From positions 1-35,601 of the forward strand of contig CALXOC010000092.1 of NCBI GenBank assembly GCA_944389915.1: a stretch of DNA of 35,601 nucleotides, written 5' to 3'. The position numbers and the translations under genes are program-made. The notes below the pieces were generated by a model that saw only the letters and a list, made by a program, of their open reading frames with translations, did no database searches and was not told the DNA's origin. This DNA is from an uncultured Opitutales bacterium (GTDB taxonomy: Bacteria; Verrucomicrobiota; Verrucomicrobiia; Opitutales; Intestinicryptomonadaceae). Positions 1 to 9,322 of the stretch are shown here, piece by piece (the stretch's first letter is position 1; every line of letters starts with the position of its first letter).

Positions 1-1
1 A

Positions 2-1288
2 ATACGCTTCTTCATGGGGGACTCCCTCGCAAACGTGATGGGGCAATACCGCGATTGGCGGGAATCCTTGGGCTTTGTTAAAACGATGCGCAAAAAATGC
101 GAGACCTCTCCGGAACTATGGAGACTAAAGGGCGCCGCAAACTTCTGGATATGGGACGACAACGCAACAAGTCGCTTGTATGGCCGGCCCAAAATTGCAA
201 ATCCCGCGCCGCGCAATGTCCGCAAAATAGCAGAGGAAATGCTTGAATTGGGGATAGACAGGGTTCTATGGAACAACTTCGAGGACGAAAGCCGCGAAGA
301 CTGCGAATATTTAAAAAGTCTCGGTTTTCTCGTAGGCACCTACGATATTTACCGCGATGTTTTGCCCGCGGACATTGTCCACAAAATTATTCCGGAACGT
401 GTAAAACTAAGCGCTTTCCGGACAAAATTCTGGCCCGATATAGTGGCCACTGACGAGTCCGGAAAAATGTTAAATGCATGGAAAGTGCATGGACTTGACG
501 GCAATCTTTATTCCCAACACCGGGTTTGCGACATTTCCGCCCTTGAATTAACAAAGATAAACGTCCCCGCAAAGATTGCAAAAGTTCCATACACCGCCAG
601 GCTAATAGACGTGCAGGCGGGGACGCCTCCTATGGAGTGCTACAACCCAAAACATCCGGCAACAAGAAGCGAATCTGGGAAATACGTGGATATTCAAAAT
701 GAATTTCTCAAGTCTTTGGGTCTCGTTGTGGGAGTAGAATGCGGGCACGAATGCCATGTTGCCCATTACGACTATACTGAGGGCATGCGCAGCCCGGCAA
801 AATTAAGAAATCCGCAATCGGGCAGAAGAATGACCCATTCGTACAAACGCAGCGAGGTATCCGAAAACTTTGAAAAATACATGTTTAATCCGGAATACAG
901 AATTCCGCTATGGGAGTTGGCATATCACGACTGCGCTGTTAACTACTGGTATTGGGGCGACAGCTCCTGCTGCTGCCCCGACCTAATGTACAAAGCCGAT
1001 CTATTTGACGCCCTATATGCCTACCCTCCCATTTACAGCCTTGATGTGAGCCATTGGAACAAGCTAAAGGAGCGCATAGCAAAATCCTACAAGAGGGCCG
1101 CCGCGGTGGCGAGAAAGGCAGGCTTTGAAAAAATGACAAACTTCGAGTACCTGACTCCGGACAAAAAAGTCCAGCGGACAACATTCGCCAATGGCGTAAG
1201 GGTAACCGCAAATTTCTCGGACAGGGACTTCCCTACGCTCGACGGAAAAGTTATAGCCCCTTGGGATTACATAGTAGAACGGCAATAG
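2..1288 (+). CDS. GH101/GH129-like glycoside hydrolase, C-terminal part
   Basis: The reading frame is open to the left edge of the window, so this is probably the C-terminal 429 residues of a longer enzyme; the first ATG lies at 14. It resembles the C-terminal half of glycosidases related to GH101/GH129 (endo- or exo-alpha-N-acetylgalactosaminidase relatives). The supporting segments are a Gly/His/Cys-rich stretch VVGVECGHECHVAHYDY in the barrel part, the Trp/Tyr-rich AVNYWYWGDSS, and an end where FANGVRVTANFSD looks like the beta-sandwich that closes such proteins. The N-terminus is missing, so no signal peptide can be judged and catalytic residues were not assigned. It converges on a second glycoside hydrolase 45 bp away. 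The family call is from recognition of pattern only; a related uncharacterised glycosidase family is the main alternative. Confidence 0.55.
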   Translation: MRFFMGDSLANVMGQYRDWRESLGFVKTMRKKCETSPELWRLKGAANFWIWDDNATSRLYGRPKIANPAPRNVRKIAEEMLELGIDRVLWNNFEDESREDCEYLKSLGFLVGTYDIYRDVLPADIVHKIIPERVKLSAFRTKFWPDIVATDESGKMLNAWKVHGLDGNLYSQHRVCDISALELTKINVPAKIAKVPYTARLIDVQAGTPPMECYNPKHPATRSESGKYVDIQNEFLKSLGLVVGVECGHECHVAHYDYTEGMRSPAKLRNPQSGRRMTHSYKRSEVSENFEKYMFNPEYRIPLWELAYHDCAVNYWYWGDSSCCCPDLMYKADLFDALYAYPPIYSLDVSHWNKLKERIAKSYKRAAAVARKAGFEKMTNFEYLTPDKKVQRTTFANGVRVTANFSDRDFPTLDGKVIAPWDYIVERQ

Positions 1289-1333
1289 TATCCGCAAAAG
1301 GCGCATGCCAGAAAACATAATGGCGAAATTCCA

Positions 1334-3466
1334 TTAGAATTCCGCTCTTATGTTGTACATATTCTGCTGCAATTGGCGCGAGGCTTCGGCCATTTCGTAA
1401 ATCGGGGTGTCGCACACATCGACCAAACCGCATGAAAAATTCTCGCCGTCGCCGGGCCTTCCGCTTGTAACTTGGTCGCACCATCTGAACCAGTGGGCCC
1501 CGACTATGGACGGATTTTTCAATGCTCCGTTTATATAGCTTTTAAACGCCTCCACCCTCTCTTCTATGGTATTGTAAATTTTCAATGCGCCGCCGAAGGG
1601 CCCCCTGTCGAGATTTCCGAAATGAAACTCGCCTATGATGACGGGCACATCACGCGATCCCTCGGGAAGGGAAAATTTTTCAACGCTTTCCCTGTACAAA
1701 TTAAACGACAGCACATCGCAATAGTAACTTGCAACGCGTACAAGAAGATCGTTATTCGACGAGAACCTGCAGCCCATATACAACTTCCCCGGAGCAAGCT
1801 CTGCCAGAGACTTTTTGCATGTGGAAAAATATTTTTCATAAAATAATTTTTCAAACTCCCGCATATCCTCCATTGCCTGTTCGCCCTTTGGCGCGAAAGT
1901 CGTGTTTGACATAAGGGCGTCCCAATCCGCAAACTTCGCCCCCCATGCCTTATTCAGCGCGTCTATGCTATTGTTATATTTACAACGCAAGAGCTCTCCA
2001 AACACCGCCTTAGAGGCGAGGCTTGGAGACGATACCAACACCGCGCGCGCAATGGCAGAAGGATTTGCCGGCCAAGGCGGTTCGTTGTCTATATAGACTC
2101 CGAAAGAATATGGGGAATTTAAGAGTTTGCTTTTCCTCTTAAAATTAGCGAGGGTGCTCTTCTCAAATTCCGGATCAAAGAAGTCTTGAATACGCTTATG
2201 GGAATTGCCCATTTTATAATTAATAATCGGAACTTTTCCTCCGCCACTTCCTATGACGCAGGCAAAAGGAATCTTTACTAAGAGCGCCATATTTTCGGCG
2301 GGCCAGCCTAAGCTATTAAAGCCCCATTTCCGCAAACGCTCGTTGACTAAAAGCGGATATGTTGTCTCTAAAGCGCCCTCACCGTATTTCAATTCTATAT
2401 TCTTCTTCTCAAAAATATAAACATTTAAAAGCTCCTTTGAGGGATTCTTCCAATTAAGAACTTTTATCCGGTGCTTGTCTTTTGGAATTTCGTCAAAATA
2501 CTTTATGCGCTCCCCGTCAAACGGAGTTCCTTGATACAATCCCACCGCATTCACCCCGAGAGACCAAAACAAGTTTCCTTCTGGAGTTATAAAATACCAT
2601 TTCCCCTTAACTTTCTTAACCCGGAAATTCTTCGATTTGCCAAAATTTAGCTTTTCATCTACAAGCCCGCCCCACGAGTCCCTATTTGGGATTTCACCTA
2701 TGCTATCCAAGTATTTGCGTTCCTCTGAAGCGCGAAGCTTCATGTCGTCTAAACTGTGAACTTTATCCTTCCATTCCTTATGTTTAAACTGGCCGAATTT
2801 GTCGACGAACGGGAAAAACTTCTCCTTTGTAATTTTTCCGAACTCCGGATTAAAGGCGAAATATCCGTTGTAAATAGGGTTCCTTTTTATCCCTACAAAA
2901 GCGTCCTCCTTCAAAAGCCAAGGCTCTATGTGGGACAAGGGAAAGCGTTCGAGCTTAAAGTTGCTTATCTCGATTGAGCCGCCGGCAATGCGCTCGGTAA
3001 GAACAAAGCGGCATCTGATTGAGGGAATGTCGGGGAAAATTGCCTCGGCCTGATAATGCCCTTTCTCTCCATCGCGCATTCCGAAGAACCTTCCCCCAAA
3101 ACGCGTAAAGTTTCCCTTTATTGCCCCGTCAAAAACTGCGAAAAAACCTTCTCCCTTAACGTTTGCGCGCAATATGCGATAGTCAAATGACACCTTATAG
3201 CGGAATCCGGGTTTAAGCGTTCCGGTCTTCGGATATGAAAATATTTGTGGATAATCCTTCTCACCCGCAGTATCAACTGTCATAAAGCCGTCCCCGAAAG
3301 ACACGCATGAAGTTTTTATTTTTCGGGTCTCTTTCTCCTCTATTATTCTAAAATTACGAAAGACCCTATCCGCAACAGAAGGGCCATTGAAATTTTCCTC
3401 TATAACCATCTCCGCGCGCGCAACTAAAGCGAAAAAAAACAACAACAATATACAGCAATTTCTCAT
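1334..3466 (-). CDS. Secreted GH50-like glycoside hydrolase (agarase-type)
   Basis: The 710-residue protein begins with a signal peptide (residues 1-18, a Leu/Phe core ending ALVARA), so it is exported. Residues 25-180 look like a beta-rich carbohydrate-binding-like region. From about residue 280 a TIM-barrel catalytic region follows, with the agarase-like entry WYFITPEGNLFWSLGVN, then YIDNEPPW (N461-E462, candidate acid/base), IGEFHFGNLDRG (E613, candidate nucleophile), and HWFRWCDQVTSGRPGDGENF near the end. These last motifs are the typical ending of GH50 and related GH42/GH86 clan-A enzymes, which act on beta-galactans such as agarose. The actual polysaccharide is unknown; gut and soil relatives with this fold need not act on agar. 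No clear ribosome binding site precedes the ATG. It is convergent with the upstream glycosidase and transcribed alone. Confidence 0.75.
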   Translation of the reverse strand: MRNCCILLLFFFALVARAEMVIEENFNGPSVADRVFRNFRIIEEKETRKIKTSCVSFGDGFMTVDTAGEKDYPQIFSYPKTGTLKPGFRYKVSFDYRILRANVKGEGFFAVFDGAIKGNFTRFGGRFFGMRDGEKGHYQAEAIFPDIPSIRCRFVLTERIAGGSIEISNFKLERFPLSHIEPWLLKEDAFVGIKRNPIYNGYFAFNPEFGKITKEKFFPFVDKFGQFKHKEWKDKVHSLDDMKLRASEERKYLDSIGEIPNRDSWGGLVDEKLNFGKSKNFRVKKVKGKWYFITPEGNLFWSLGVNAVGLYQGTPFDGERIKYFDEIPKDKHRIKVLNWKNPSKELLNVYIFEKKNIELKYGEGALETTYPLLVNERLRKWGFNSLGWPAENMALLVKIPFACVIGSGGGKVPIINYKMGNSHKRIQDFFDPEFEKSTLANFKRKSKLLNSPYSFGVYIDNEPPWPANPSAIARAVLVSSPSLASKAVFGELLRCKYNNSIDALNKAWGAKFADWDALMSNTTFAPKGEQAMEDMREFEKLFYEKYFSTCKKSLAELAPGKLYMGCRFSSNNDLLVRVASYYCDVLSFNLYRESVEKFSLPEGSRDVPVIIGEFHFGNLDRGPFGGALKIYNTIEERVEAFKSYINGALKNPSIVGAHWFRWCDQVTSGRPGDGENFSCGLVDVCDTPIYEMAEASRQLQQNMYNIRAEF

Positions 3467-3636
3467 TCGGGCTTTTGTAATAAATATCTTATGCTAATCA
3501 ACAAAATTATGGAATATAAAGCCCAAAAGAAACCCGAATGAAATCCCTGCATCATGTGCATGGCGCCATAAGTTGCGCCTTGCATTAGCTGAATGCAAAA
3601 GCAAAAGTTGGCTGAAACCCATTATCGAAGAAGCTT

Positions 3637-3667
3637 AAAAACAAAAACGGCGCACATTAAGCGCGCC
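3637..3667 (-). terminator. Intrinsic terminator after tRNA-Ile2
   Basis: Read leftward, a 7-bp stem GGCGCGC / GTGCGCC (one G-U pair, loop TTAAT) spans 3649-3667 and is followed by GTTTTTGTTTT. It lies 21 bp past the tRNA 3' end, the right place to stop that transcript. Confidence 0.7.
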
Positions 3668-3688
3668 AAAAAATCTACAAGAAAAAAT

Positions 3689-3764
3689 TGGTGGGCCGGG
3701 AGGGGTTTGAACCCCCGACCAAGCGATTATGAGTCGCCTGCTCTAACCACTGAGCTACCGGCCC
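3689..3764 (-). tRNA. ileX: tRNA-Ile2 (anticodon CAU, lysidine type)
   Basis: A complete 76-nt cloverleaf with encoded CCA: acceptor GGGCCGG/CCGGCCC, D arm TAGCTCAGTGGTTAGAGCA, anticodon loop CTCATAA, and T arm GGGGG-TTCAAAC-CCCTC. A CAT anticodon could mean Met, fMet or the minor Ile2. The segment GTTAGAGCAGGCGACTCATA and the following ATCGCTTGG match the E. coli Ile2 (ileX) body as I remember it, so I assign the tRNA whose C34 is converted to lysidine by TilS and reads AUA. AUA codons are common in the neighbouring genes (many ata Ile codons), so this tRNA should be heavily used. It is followed by an intrinsic terminator. Confidence 0.85.
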
Positions 3765-4001
3765 TAAAAATTAAAGACAGATGTTTGGCACATTAAAGTA
3801 CACAAGGCAAGAACATTTTTTTATTGTTAAAAATTTTATTTGGACTTTTATCAATTACCGAAAATTTTTGCGCGGAGTTTCCCCTGCTTATAGCATTCCA
3901 CCAGAATCCGACCATTCAAGGCGTTTACTTCCTAATTTTAAGCGTAAAACATTTCAAATCTGGCAATACACGGCCATAAGGGCTAATAAGGCAACATTAC
4001 A

Positions 4002-4691
4002 ATGTCGGCAGATATCATAGCAAACTACATAGGAACTTTTGCGGCTTATTCGCAAAGCTACCCCCTACTATTTTGTTTATTTATTTTCATATTCATGACC
4101 ATAGAAAGCTCGTTTATACCTTTCCCAAGCGAGGCGGTAATGATACCTTCGGGATTTCTCGTGGCAAGATACGAAATGCTGACGTCGTCGCACGGGGCAG
4201 ATTTACTGATCATAATTGCAATAGGCACTCTCGGATCACTTGCCGGGGCGTATATAAACTACTGGCTCTCGGACTATCTTGGGCGACCATTCCTTCATAA
4301 ATACGGCAAATATTTCTTCTTGAAAGAATCCGCTCTCAACAGGGCCGAAGAGATATTTAGGGAATATGGGGAGGTTGTAACCTTCGTATGCAGGCTATTG
4401 CCTGCCATAAGGCAACTGATTTCCATACCTGCCGGTTTATCGCGCATGAATTTTGCGAGATTCTCATTGTTTACCGGGCTTGGGGCGGGAATATGGACGG
4501 CCATACTTGCGGGTGTTGGATATTATTTCGGATATCTCACCGACAATCTGAGCTACAAAGACATGATGGTGTCGGGAATGAAAATCATAAACGAACACTA
4601 CGCATGGATACTCGCGGCCCTCGCCCTATTTGTGGCGGCGTATTTCTATGTGCACAAAAAGATTATGGGCGAAAAAAAATCGGGCGAATAA
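4002..4691 (+). CDS. DedA-family (SNARE-associated) membrane protein
   Basis: A 229-residue polytopic membrane protein, close to the usual DedA length. The family's first motif, a membrane-entering ESSFIPFPSE (residues 35-44), is present, as is the second, CRLLPAIRQLISIPAGLSRM with its paired Arg residues flanking a Pro, followed by FARFSLFTGLGAGIW. Four or five hydrophobic spans are visible, ending in a helix near residue 200 and a Lys-rich tail. DedA proteins include undecaprenyl-phosphate or phospholipid transporters that depend on the proton motive force, so a role in lipid recycling at the inner membrane is likely but the substrate cannot be read. No Shine-Dalgarno sequence is seen before the ATG. 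It reads toward valS but is separated from it by a 134-bp gap with its own promoter, so the two are probably independent units. Confidence 0.85.
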   Translation: MSADIIANYIGTFAAYSQSYPLLFCLFIFIFMTIESSFIPFPSEAVMIPSGFLVARYEMLTSSHGADLLIIIAIGTLGSLAGAYINYWLSDYLGRPFLHKYGKYFFLKESALNRAEEIFREYGEVVTFVCRLLPAIRQLISIPAGLSRMNFARFSLFTGLGAGIWTAILAGVGYYFGYLTDNLSYKDMMVSGMKIINEHYAWILAALALFVAAYFYVHKKIMGEKKSGE

Positions 4692-4771
4692 TTTTTGCGC
4701 AACGCAAATATATCACCAATTAAAAGATCAATACGCGCGTGCGCCTAATGCGCGGAGCCCATAATAAAAGT

Positions 4772-4800
4772 TTGACTATGACGCGCGCGAATGGGATATT
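4772..4800 (+). promoter_or_regulatory. Candidate sigma70-type promoter of valS
   Basis: TTGACT (4772-4777), a 17-bp spacer and GATATT (4795-4800) place a start near 4807, about 19 bp before the valS ATG at 4826. The spacing is ideal and the -35 is near consensus. Confidence 0.6.
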
Positions 4801-4825
4801 TATCCCTTGACCGTTTTTTTTGAAG

Positions 4826-7519
4826 ATGAGCGACATTTCAAAAGCATACAATCCGTCGGAAGTTGAGGACAAGTGGTACCGCACATGGGTGGAATCGGGC
4901 TGCTTTAAGGGCGAAACGCGCAATTCGAACGCGCCGCATTACTCCATAGTAATACCTCCGCCCAATGTAACGGGCGTGCTGACAATGGGGCATGTGCTCA
5001 ATAACACCATTCAAGACATACTTATACGCCGCGCCAGGCAGGAGGGGAAATCGGCCGTATGGATTCCCGGAACAGACCATGCCGGCGTTGCGACGCAAAC
5101 AAAGGTGGACGCCTATCTCCGCTCGGAAGGCACATCCGCCCGCGAATTGGGAAGAGACAAATTTATAGAGAGGGCGAAAGCCTGGCGCGACAAACACGGA
5201 GGTATAATAATAGAGCAGCTAAAAAAGCTCGGCGCCTCTTGCGATTGGTCGCGGCTCGTCCACACGCTCGACGACGACTATTCAAAAGCCGTTCTCACCG
5301 CCTTTGTGGAGCTCTTTAAGAAGGGGCACATATATAGGGGCAAACGCATGGTAAACTGGTGCCCTGTGAATCTGACAGCCCTGTCCGACGAAGAAGTGCT
5401 GATGAAGCCCTGCAAGAGCAAGCTATATAAAATGCGCTACGAAATAGCTGAGGAACCCGGCAGATTCGTAGAGATATCGACCACCCGCCCTGAAACAATA
5501 ATGGGCGATACCGCCGTTGCCGTGAACCCAGACGACGACAGATACCGCAATTTAATAGGCAAACATTGCTGGCGCCCATTTCCGAGAGCGAAAATCCCCA
5601 TTATAGGGGATTCATACGTGGACATGAAATTTGGAACGGGTGTATTAAAGGTAACCCCCGCCCACGACCCTGCCGACTTTGAAATAGGGCAGCGCCACAA
5701 TCTCGAAATAATAGACGTGATGAATCCCGACGGCACAATGAACGAGCTTGCCGGGCCGGATTTTGCGGGAATGGACAGGTTTAAAGCCAGAGACAGGGCG
5801 GTTGAAAAGCTCAGGGAATTGGGACTCCTAATCAAGGAGGAAGACTACGAAAACAATGTGGGATATTCAGAGCGCGGAGGAGTTCCAATAGAGCCCCGGC
5901 TTTCTGACCAGTGGTTCTTGCGCTATCCGAAGATAAAAGAGGCAAAAGACGCGGTGGAATCGGGCGCCATAAAATTTTGGCCGAAGCGCTGGGAAAAGAC
6001 ATATGCGCACTGGCTTGACAACATAAGGGACTGGTGCATAAGCAGGCAAATATGGTGGGGGCACCGCATTCCCGTGTGGTATAGAAAGGGAGTGGAAAAT
6101 CCGGACATTCACAATCCCGAAGAAGTCCATGTCAGCGTTGATGGCCCATCTGACAAAGAAAATTGGGTTCAGGACGAAGACTCCCTCGACACATGGGCGA
6201 GCTCGTGGCTATGGCCATTTGCAACAATGGGCTGGCCCGATAAAAATAAGATGAAAGAGTTGGGAATGGAATATTTCTATCCCACAAGCGACCTCGTTAC
6301 GGGGCCAGACATCATATTTTTCTGGGTTGCGCGCATGATAATGGCAGGGCTTGAATTTCTCCCCGGCACAATGAGCAGCCGCATTCCGTTTAAAAACGTG
6401 TACTTTACCGGCATAATACGCGATATGCAAGGGCGCAAGATGTCAAAAAGTCTGGGAAATTCACCGGATCCGCTTGAAATAATAGCAAAATACGGATCCG
6501 ACGGCTTGCGCTTTGGAGTCATGAACTGCGCCCCTCAGGGTCAGGATATATTGTTTAGCCAAGAGCGCGTTGAGATTGGAAGAAACTTCTGCAACAAGCT
6601 CTGGAATGCCTGCCGCTTCAGGAAGATGTCGGGAGACTTGGCGGACAATTCATCGATAGCGGCTATATGCGCCCGCATTGACACAAACATGCTCGACGCC
6701 GACGACCACGCAATTCTTTCAAACCTGCTTGCAAGCGCCGAGCAAGTGCGCCGCGATTACGAATCGTATCAATTTAACTCAATTACGCAAAATCTCTATT
6801 CGTTTTTCTGGAACGACTTTTGCGGATGGTATCTTGAAGTCTCGAAATCGCGCATGGGATACGCCAAGGCGAAGCGGACCGTATTGGCAGTGCAAGATTT
6901 GTGCTTAAGGCAAACACTGCTTCTACTCCACCCATTCATGCCATTCATCACCGAAGAACTCTGGCACCAAATGGGCTACGGAAAAGACGGAGAGTTTATT
7001 CAGAATGCAAGCCCCGAATTTGCCGACGAGCTTGAAAAGTCCGGAATTGCCATAGACGAAGATTCCGCCGCAAGCGTCGCCCTGCTAAAGGATTTTGTTA
7101 CAAAAGCGAGGGCACTTAAAGCGCAATGCGCCCAAGGAACAAAACGCGACAGCATGCTCGGATTTATCCCAGCAGACGACCACGCAAAAATGCTTCTCGA
7201 AAACAATATTGACAAACTAAAGAAGCTTGTTGGCGCTCAAGAAATATCAATGGCTTCCGATTCCGGGAATTCTCCCGCTTTGCTCTCAGATATGGGAACA
7301 ATATTTATAAACGCCTCCGAAGTCGTGTCCGACGGGGCCGAAAGGAAAAAAATGCTGAAGGAGCGCGAAAAGCTCGAGGGTTTTGTGAAATCCACTTTAG
7401 CGCGCCTCGGCAATCCGAATTTTACCGCTAAGGCGCCGAAAGAGGTTGTAGACGGGGCAAAGAGGCAGCTTGCGGAGGCGAAGGCAAAAATAGAGGAAAT
7501 TGACAGGCTTCTCAAATAG
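4826..7519 (+). CDS. valS: Valyl-tRNA synthetase
   Basis: A full-length class Ia synthetase of 897 residues that charges tRNA-Val with valine in the cytoplasm. The HIGH-type signature appears as PPPNVTGVLTMGHVLNN (residues 45-61), and the KMSKS loop as K538-S542 (RKMSKSLGN). Between them lies the editing (CP1) domain, with TTRPETIMGDTAVAVNP typical of the deacylation site, followed by WCISRQIWWGHRIPVWY. The anticodon-binding domain follows and the last ~65 residues form the charged coiled coil typical of ValRS. A TTG six bases upstream could extend the frame by two codons, but the ATG at 4826 gives the usual start (MSDISKAYNPSEVEDKWY). No Shine-Dalgarno sequence is visible. It appears to be transcribed alone from a promoter at 4772-4800. 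Confidence 0.97.
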   Translation: MSDISKAYNPSEVEDKWYRTWVESGCFKGETRNSNAPHYSIVIPPPNVTGVLTMGHVLNNTIQDILIRRARQEGKSAVWIPGTDHAGVATQTKVDAYLRSEGTSARELGRDKFIERAKAWRDKHGGIIIEQLKKLGASCDWSRLVHTLDDDYSKAVLTAFVELFKKGHIYRGKRMVNWCPVNLTALSDEEVLMKPCKSKLYKMRYEIAEEPGRFVEISTTRPETIMGDTAVAVNPDDDRYRNLIGKHCWRPFPRAKIPIIGDSYVDMKFGTGVLKVTPAHDPADFEIGQRHNLEIIDVMNPDGTMNELAGPDFAGMDRFKARDRAVEKLRELGLLIKEEDYENNVGYSERGGVPIEPRLSDQWFLRYPKIKEAKDAVESGAIKFWPKRWEKTYAHWLDNIRDWCISRQIWWGHRIPVWYRKGVENPDIHNPEEVHVSVDGPSDKENWVQDEDSLDTWASSWLWPFATMGWPDKNKMKELGMEYFYPTSDLVTGPDIIFFWVARMIMAGLEFLPGTMSSRIPFKNVYFTGIIRDMQGRKMSKSLGNSPDPLEIIAKYGSDGLRFGVMNCAPQGQDILFSQERVEIGRNFCNKLWNACRFRKMSGDLADNSSIAAICARIDTNMLDADDHAILSNLLASAEQVRRDYESYQFNSITQNLYSFFWNDFCGWYLEVSKSRMGYAKAKRTVLAVQDLCLRQTLLLLHPFMPFITEELWHQMGYGKDGEFIQNASPEFADELEKSGIAIDEDSAASVALLKDFVTKARALKAQCAQGTKRDSMLGFIPADDHAKMLLENNIDKLKKLVGAQEISMASDSGNSPALLSDMGTIFINASEVVSDGAERKKMLKEREKLEGFVKSTLARLGNPNFTAKAPKEVVDGAKRQLAEAKAKIEEIDRLLK

Positions 7520-7530
7520 TAAAAAACTTC

Positions 7531-7571
7531 GCGGGCGTATTTTTTCGGACAAAAACGGACTTTGCGCCCGC
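7531..7571. other. Hairpin downstream of valS
   Basis: GCGGGCG (7531-7537) and CGCCCGC (7565-7571) form a perfect 7-bp stem with a 27-base loop, 12 bases past the valS stop. No T-run follows, so it may stabilise the mRNA end rather than act as a classical terminator. Confidence 0.35.
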
Positions 7572-7731
7572 AAGGTTGCGCTTAAAAGTTGCAATTGCCC
7601 AATTTTTTCAAGCGCGCGCATTTCGATAAACCGAAACTATTTTTACATATCCACGCAATAAATCCGCCAATATTCAAAGAGCTTGCCTATCCGATAAAAA
7701 AGTTCCCTTAACAGAAAATAGCATAAAAGCA

Positions 7732-7759
7732 TTGCCTTGAATTGTTATTTTCCTATTGT
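7732..7759 (+). promoter_or_regulatory. Candidate promoter of manA
   Basis: TTGCCT (7732-7737), a 16-bp spacer and TATTGT (7754-7759) place a start near 7766, 22 bp before the manA ATG. This also argues against the upstream in-frame TTG at 7737, which would lie before the transcript begins. Confidence 0.45.
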
Positions 7760-7787
7760 TTCCAACATTGAATTGTTTTGCGCACAG

Positions 7788-8738
7788 ATGAACTTTATAA
7801 GGCTTAAACCCATATTGCTAAAGAGAATTTGGGGAGGCCATGCCCTGCGCGAGGAATTTTCAAGAATGCTTCCGGAATCGGACGCAATAGGGGAAAGCTG
7901 GGAGATATCCGACAGGCCGGAGGCGTGTTGCATAATTGAAGGCGGAAGATTTTCCGGCATGAGCCTGCGCGATGCCATACGCGAAAATTCAGCGTATATC
8001 ATGGGGCCCGGCTGGAATCCGGATAAGAGATTTCCCATACTTGTAAAGTGGCTCGACGCCTCCTCCACGCTGAGCGTTCAGGTTCATCCCGACGAAATCG
8101 CGGCGGAGCTCTTGGGAGGCGAAAGCAAAAGCGAAAACTGGTATGTATATAAAGCCGACAAGGACGCGAAAATCGTCGTCGGTTTAAAGAGGGGCGTAAC
8201 TCCGGAACTCTTTGAACATTCGCTCGACAGCGAGCATCTTAAAGGCCTGCTTGACATAAGGGCTGCGCGCGAGGGAGATTCCATATTGATTCCCCCTGGA
8301 TGCCTGCACGCAATAGGCGGAGGCATTTTAATTTTGGAGATACAGCAGAATTCCGATACCACTTACCGGGCTTTTGACTGGAATAGGCTCGACAGCGACG
8401 GCAAGCCGCGGGCGTTGCACATTCGCGAGTCCATGAAATCGATAAACTTTGGGCTCCCCGTCCCCCACACTCTGAAAACCGGCGACGACGATTTGGAAAT
8501 ATGCAGATGCAAGCAATTTAGCATAAGGGTAATGAACCTGCCAGAAGGGAGCAAATTCTCATTTGAAGCCATGCGCCAGCCGCGAATACTAAGTGTAGTC
8601 CGCGGCTCGATAAAGTCGTCATGCGGAGGAGAATTAAGGCTGTCGGAGAGCGCCATATTGCCATATGCCCAGGCTCAAAACTTTGAAGTTGTGCAAAGCG
8701 CGAAGTTGCTTCTAACCGAAAATTTCTCAAATGGCTGA
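7788..8738 (+). CDS. manA: Mannose-6-phosphate isomerase, class I (short form)
   Basis: This 316-residue cupin enzyme interconverts mannose-6-phosphate and fructose-6-phosphate using zinc. The metal site is visible as STLSVQVHPDE near residues 89-99, and as IPPGCLHAIGGGILILEIQQNSDTTYR further on, which supplies the remaining His/Glu ligands and the active-site Arg. The length matches the short Bacillus-type enzymes rather than the ~390-residue enteric ManA. I start at the ATG at 7788 (MNFIRLKPILLKRIWGG), where similarity to the family begins; an earlier TTG would add 17 unlikely residues. A YhcH/YiaL-type gene follows after 33 bp in the same direction, so the two probably form a small sugar-handling operon. 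Confidence 0.92.
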   Translation: MNFIRLKPILLKRIWGGHALREEFSRMLPESDAIGESWEISDRPEACCIIEGGRFSGMSLRDAIRENSAYIMGPGWNPDKRFPILVKWLDASSTLSVQVHPDEIAAELLGGESKSENWYVYKADKDAKIVVGLKRGVTPELFEHSLDSEHLKGLLDIRAAREGDSILIPPGCLHAIGGGILILEIQQNSDTTYRAFDWNRLDSDGKPRALHIRESMKSINFGLPVPHTLKTGDDDLEICRCKQFSIRVMNLPEGSKFSFEAMRQPRILSVVRGSIKSSCGGELRLSESAILPYAQAQNFEVVQSAKLLLTENFSNG

Positions 8739-8771
8739 AATTTTAGCAATGCCACAATTATTGGAAGATAA

Positions 8772-9230
8772 ATGAATATCGACATACCCATAGCAAAGCC
8801 TATCGATGTTTCAGAATGCGCTGTGTCGGCAAATAAAAAGTTAAATGCCGTAATAAACTGGCTTAAAGAAAAGGAATATGAGAATCTGGCTCCCGGCAAG
8901 ACTGAAATAATGCCGGATACTTTCGCCATTTTGGGAGAAAGCAAGCTGCGCGAAAAGTCGGACGCAAAATTGGAGTCGCATAAAGTTTACACGGATCTGC
9001 AATATATTATAGACGGTGAGGAGTCTTTTGGAATTAAACCGGTGTCCCAATGCGAAAATATCTTGAAACACTACGATGCCGAACGCGACATATGCTTTTA
9101 CTCCGACGAATTTGAAAATATTCAAACCCTGCGTGCCGGACAGTTTATAATATTGCCGCCTGATTGCGCGCACGCGCCTCTGATAGGGCTCGGAAGCGTC
9201 AAAAAGTGCATTGTAAAAATCCGCCTATAA
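8772..9230 (+). CDS. YhcH/YjgK/YiaL family protein (DUF386)
   Basis: A 152-residue beta-sandwich protein of the family that includes E. coli YhcH, YiaL and EbgC. Members have been linked to sialic acid anomers, dehydro-sugar catabolism or a beta-galactosidase subunit, so a role as a sugar epimerase/anomerase or accessory enzyme is likely. The family signatures are SHKVYTDLQYIIDGEESFGI (about residues 71-90), with conserved His and acidic residues that bind metal, and PPDCAHAPLIGLGSVKKCIV at the end. It follows manA by 33 bp, suggesting shared transcription and a job in the same monosaccharide pathway. The exact sugar cannot be deduced. Confidence 0.85.
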   Translation: MNIDIPIAKPIDVSECAVSANKKLNAVINWLKEKEYENLAPGKTEIMPDTFAILGESKLREKSDAKLESHKVYTDLQYIIDGEESFGIKPVSQCENILKHYDAERDICFYSDEFENIQTLRAGQFIILPPDCAHAPLIGLGSVKKCIVKIRL

Positions 9231-9257
9231 TCCGTGCAATTTTGCGGCGAAACATAC

Positions 9258-9274
9258 CGCGCGCAGTGCGCGCG
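9258..9274. other. GC-rich hairpin between convergent genes
   Basis: CGCGCGC-AGT-GCGCGCG forms a perfect 7-bp stem between the ends of the yhcH-like gene and the flavoprotein gene. There is no T-run on either side, so bidirectional termination is possible but not shown. Confidence 0.35.
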
Positions 9275-9322
9275 CAAAAATTTGAAACTTCGCAAAACGA
9301 AACTGTGCTCAACAAAAAATTT

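Noticed and set aside
3593-3796. 67-codon frame across the tRNA-Ile2 region
   Set aside because: It reads through the antisense of a complete tRNA and its terminator, so it is not a gene.
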